A stretch of 14,717 nt of DNA from positions 1 through 14,717 of the forward strand of contig CAZYPH010000054.1 in NCBI GenBank assembly GCA_964649095.1. Direction: 5' to 3'. Of the stretch, positions 14,688-14,717 are shown piece after piece. Position 1 is the first letter of the stretch. Each line of letters begins with the position of its first letter. The notes beneath the pieces were generated by a model that saw only the letters and a list, made by a program, of their open reading frames with translations, ran no database searches and had not been told where the DNA came from. The position numbers and the translations under genes are program-made. The DNA is from CAZYPH01 sp964649095. GTDB taxonomy: Bacteria; Bdellovibrionota; UBA1018; UBA923.

Positions 14688-14717
14688 AGCGCTCGATGCT
14701 GAACAATGTTACATGCT

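Overview
The window reads as a stretch of chromosome from a motile, flagellated-type Gram-negative bacterium of moderate GC content. The methyl-accepting chemotaxis protein (MCP) has a signalling tip (VFQTKLLSFNASVEAARAGE) of a kind I associate with Bdellovibrio-like and other proteobacteria. Together with a DUF2203-like protein and a CBS-less IMPDH/GMPR protein, this makes a Bdellovibrionota-like source plausible. That placement is inference from recollection, not a database result.

Layout. Bases 1-59 are the 3' part of a tRNA-Arg (anticodon TCG), cut by the window edge. Bases 193-8070 (+) form a chemotaxis operon: MCP, cheA, cheW, a cheR fusion and a cheB fusion. Bases 8080-9881 (-) hold an IMPDH/GMP-reductase family enzyme preceded by a DUF2203-like gene. 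Bases 9987-10469 (+) encode a hotdog acyl-CoA thioesterase. Bases 10531-11394 (-) encode an AAA+-type ATPase with an apparent signal peptide. Bases 11395-11747 are a structured noncoding stretch with a 16-bp direct repeat and several hairpins. Bases 11748-14616 (-) form a tight fumC - HAD phosphatase - def cluster.

Most unusual part: the adaptation module of the chemotaxis operon. The cheR gene encodes CheR followed by a CheB-type receiver and then a C-terminal domain. By eye that domain aligns to the CheB methylesterase fold but has lost its catalytic Ser and His and has no recognisable Asp motif. The next gene encodes an intact receiver-methylesterase CheB, preceded by about 130 residues that resemble CheD without its catalytic Cys and His. 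The order matches a cheR-cheD-cheB arrangement reshaped by cheB duplication, two gene fusions and loss of enzyme activity. No free CheY is present in the window.

Two genes carry intact 10-base C/G homopolymers inside their reading frames: cheR at 5268-5277 and the signal-peptide ATPase at 11151-11160. Either could be a phase-variation tract or a sequencing-error hotspot. A 10-N assembly gap (495-504) interrupts the MCP gene. The two sides are in different frames, which shows that the gap length is a placeholder rather than a true frameshift.
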